Part shown: in pieces, positions 63,661-64,000 of the stretch | Numbering within the stretch: the stretch's first letter is position 1 | Layout of the letters: the number at the start of each line of letters is the position of its first letter | DNA from: Chromatiales bacterium | GTDB taxonomy: Bacteria > Pseudomonadota > Gammaproteobacteria > Thiohalomonadales > Thiohalomonadaceae | Assembly (NCBI GenBank): GCA_003251535.1 | Contig: QKFD01000122.1 | Location: 1 to 64,000 of the forward strand | Reading direction: 5' to 3' | DNA length: 64,000 bases | Notes under the pieces: generated by a model | What the model was told of the DNA's origin: nothing | The model's input: only the letters and a program-made list of their open reading frames with translations | Databases searched by the model: none | Made by a program: the position numbers and the translations under genes

Positions 63661-64000
63661 ATGACCACCACCTCGGCGCCGCGTCGAAACGCGCTCGGCT
63701 TGGCTGCGCTCAAACCGTTGGGTGCCCAGCTGGTTGATGCCCTGTTCAGCTGTTTCCCGCGTAAGTGGCTTGCCCTGTTGCACTCCTCGCCGGCACGTCT
63801 GGTATTGGAGCCGCAGGGGGAGGCACTCACTGCCTGGGAGGAGGGGGGCGAGGCCGGGCGTCGTAGTGTGGGAGGGGTGCTGGAGGGAAGGGCCAAGCTG
63901 ACGGTGGATGCGAGCGCTTATCACATCGTCCTGCGCTTGCCGGCCGATCAGGCGCTGCACAAAGAGCTGGCCCTGCCCTTAGAGGCCGAGGCGGAGCTAC
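63661..64000 (+). CDS. Type II secretion GspL-like protein, truncated by window end
   Basis: The first 113 residues of a protein that continues past the window. The start at 63661 gives MTTTSAPRRNALGLAALKPLGAQLVDALFSCFPRKW, an AGGAG lies 13 bases upstream. The rest (HIVLRLPADQALHKELALPLEAEAEL) matches the actin-like N-terminal region of GspL/PilM-type assembly proteins. The position after gspK supports GspL, but a PilN-like assignment is possible and the C-terminal domains are not visible. Confidence 0.6.
   Translation, partial: MTTTSAPRRNALGLAALKPLGAQLVDALFSCFPRKWLALLHSSPARLVLEPQGEALTAWEEGGEAGRRSVGGVLEGRAKLTVDASAYHIVLRLPADQALHKELALPLEAEAEL

Overview
The window is about 64 kb of GC-rich, densely packed chromosomal DNA from a gammaproteobacterium. 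The organism cannot be named from this sequence. The separate hisI and hisE genes run into tatABC as in Pseudomonas and Chromatiales, and a complete cbb3 oxidase locus (ccoNOQP-GHIS), a type II secretion operon and an E1-alpha/E1-beta pyruvate dehydrogenase point to a respiring, possibly sulfur-oxidising Chromatiales-like bacterium. I see no insertion sequences, prophage, CRISPR array, rRNA or tRNA. Most of the window looks like ordinary chromosome.

Region by region. 1-7.7 kb: two exported parallel beta-helix proteins with two different C-terminal sorting tails (IPTL-like and GlyGly-like) flank pyrC, an ICMT-type methyltransferase, RNase T, an HD-GYP phosphodiesterase and a monothiol glutaredoxin. 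7.7-14.4 kb: an N-acetylglutaminylglutamine-amide-type amidotransferase, a BON lipoprotein, a lone hydantoinase B subunit, a two-component pair and a periplasmic rhodanese. 14.8-20 kb: hisB-H-A-F-I-E followed by tatA-B-C, all on the minus strand. 20-29.3 kb: the cbb3 oxidase. A consensus FNR/ANR palindrome sits at about -42 of a probable promoter for ccoNOQP. A 36-residue single-helix ORF follows ccoP, then a terminator, then a separately promoted and apparently structured leader before ccoGHIS. 29.4-33.5 kb: two unknown membrane proteins, dtd, pip and fumC. 33.9-39 kb: a pyruvate dehydrogenase operon in which E2 and E3 are one polypeptide. 39.1-40.4 kb: a TetR regulator overlapping an unknown gene.

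40.6-53.9 kb is the most distinctive block. All genes lie on the minus strand: acetyl-CoA synthetase, a DnaQ-like exonuclease, two sodium:solute symporters each with its own small membrane partner (DUF4212 or DUF485), and three paralogous cNMP-binding/CBS/DUF294 nucleotidyltransferase-like sensors placed between them. The second sensor has a match to a sigma-54 promoter, with TGTTAC/GTAACA palindromes where an enhancer-binding protein would bind. The block reads as acetate or short carboxylate uptake and activation under post-translational and sigma-54 control.

54-64 kb: tandem YcgR-like PilZ proteins, an unknown protein, rmlA-rmlC for dTDP-rhamnose, and a type II secretion operon gspE-F-G-H-I-J-K running into a GspL-like gene cut by the window end. 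Start sites were chosen by ribosome-binding sites, family length and gene overlap. Family names come from recognised motifs, not from database searches.
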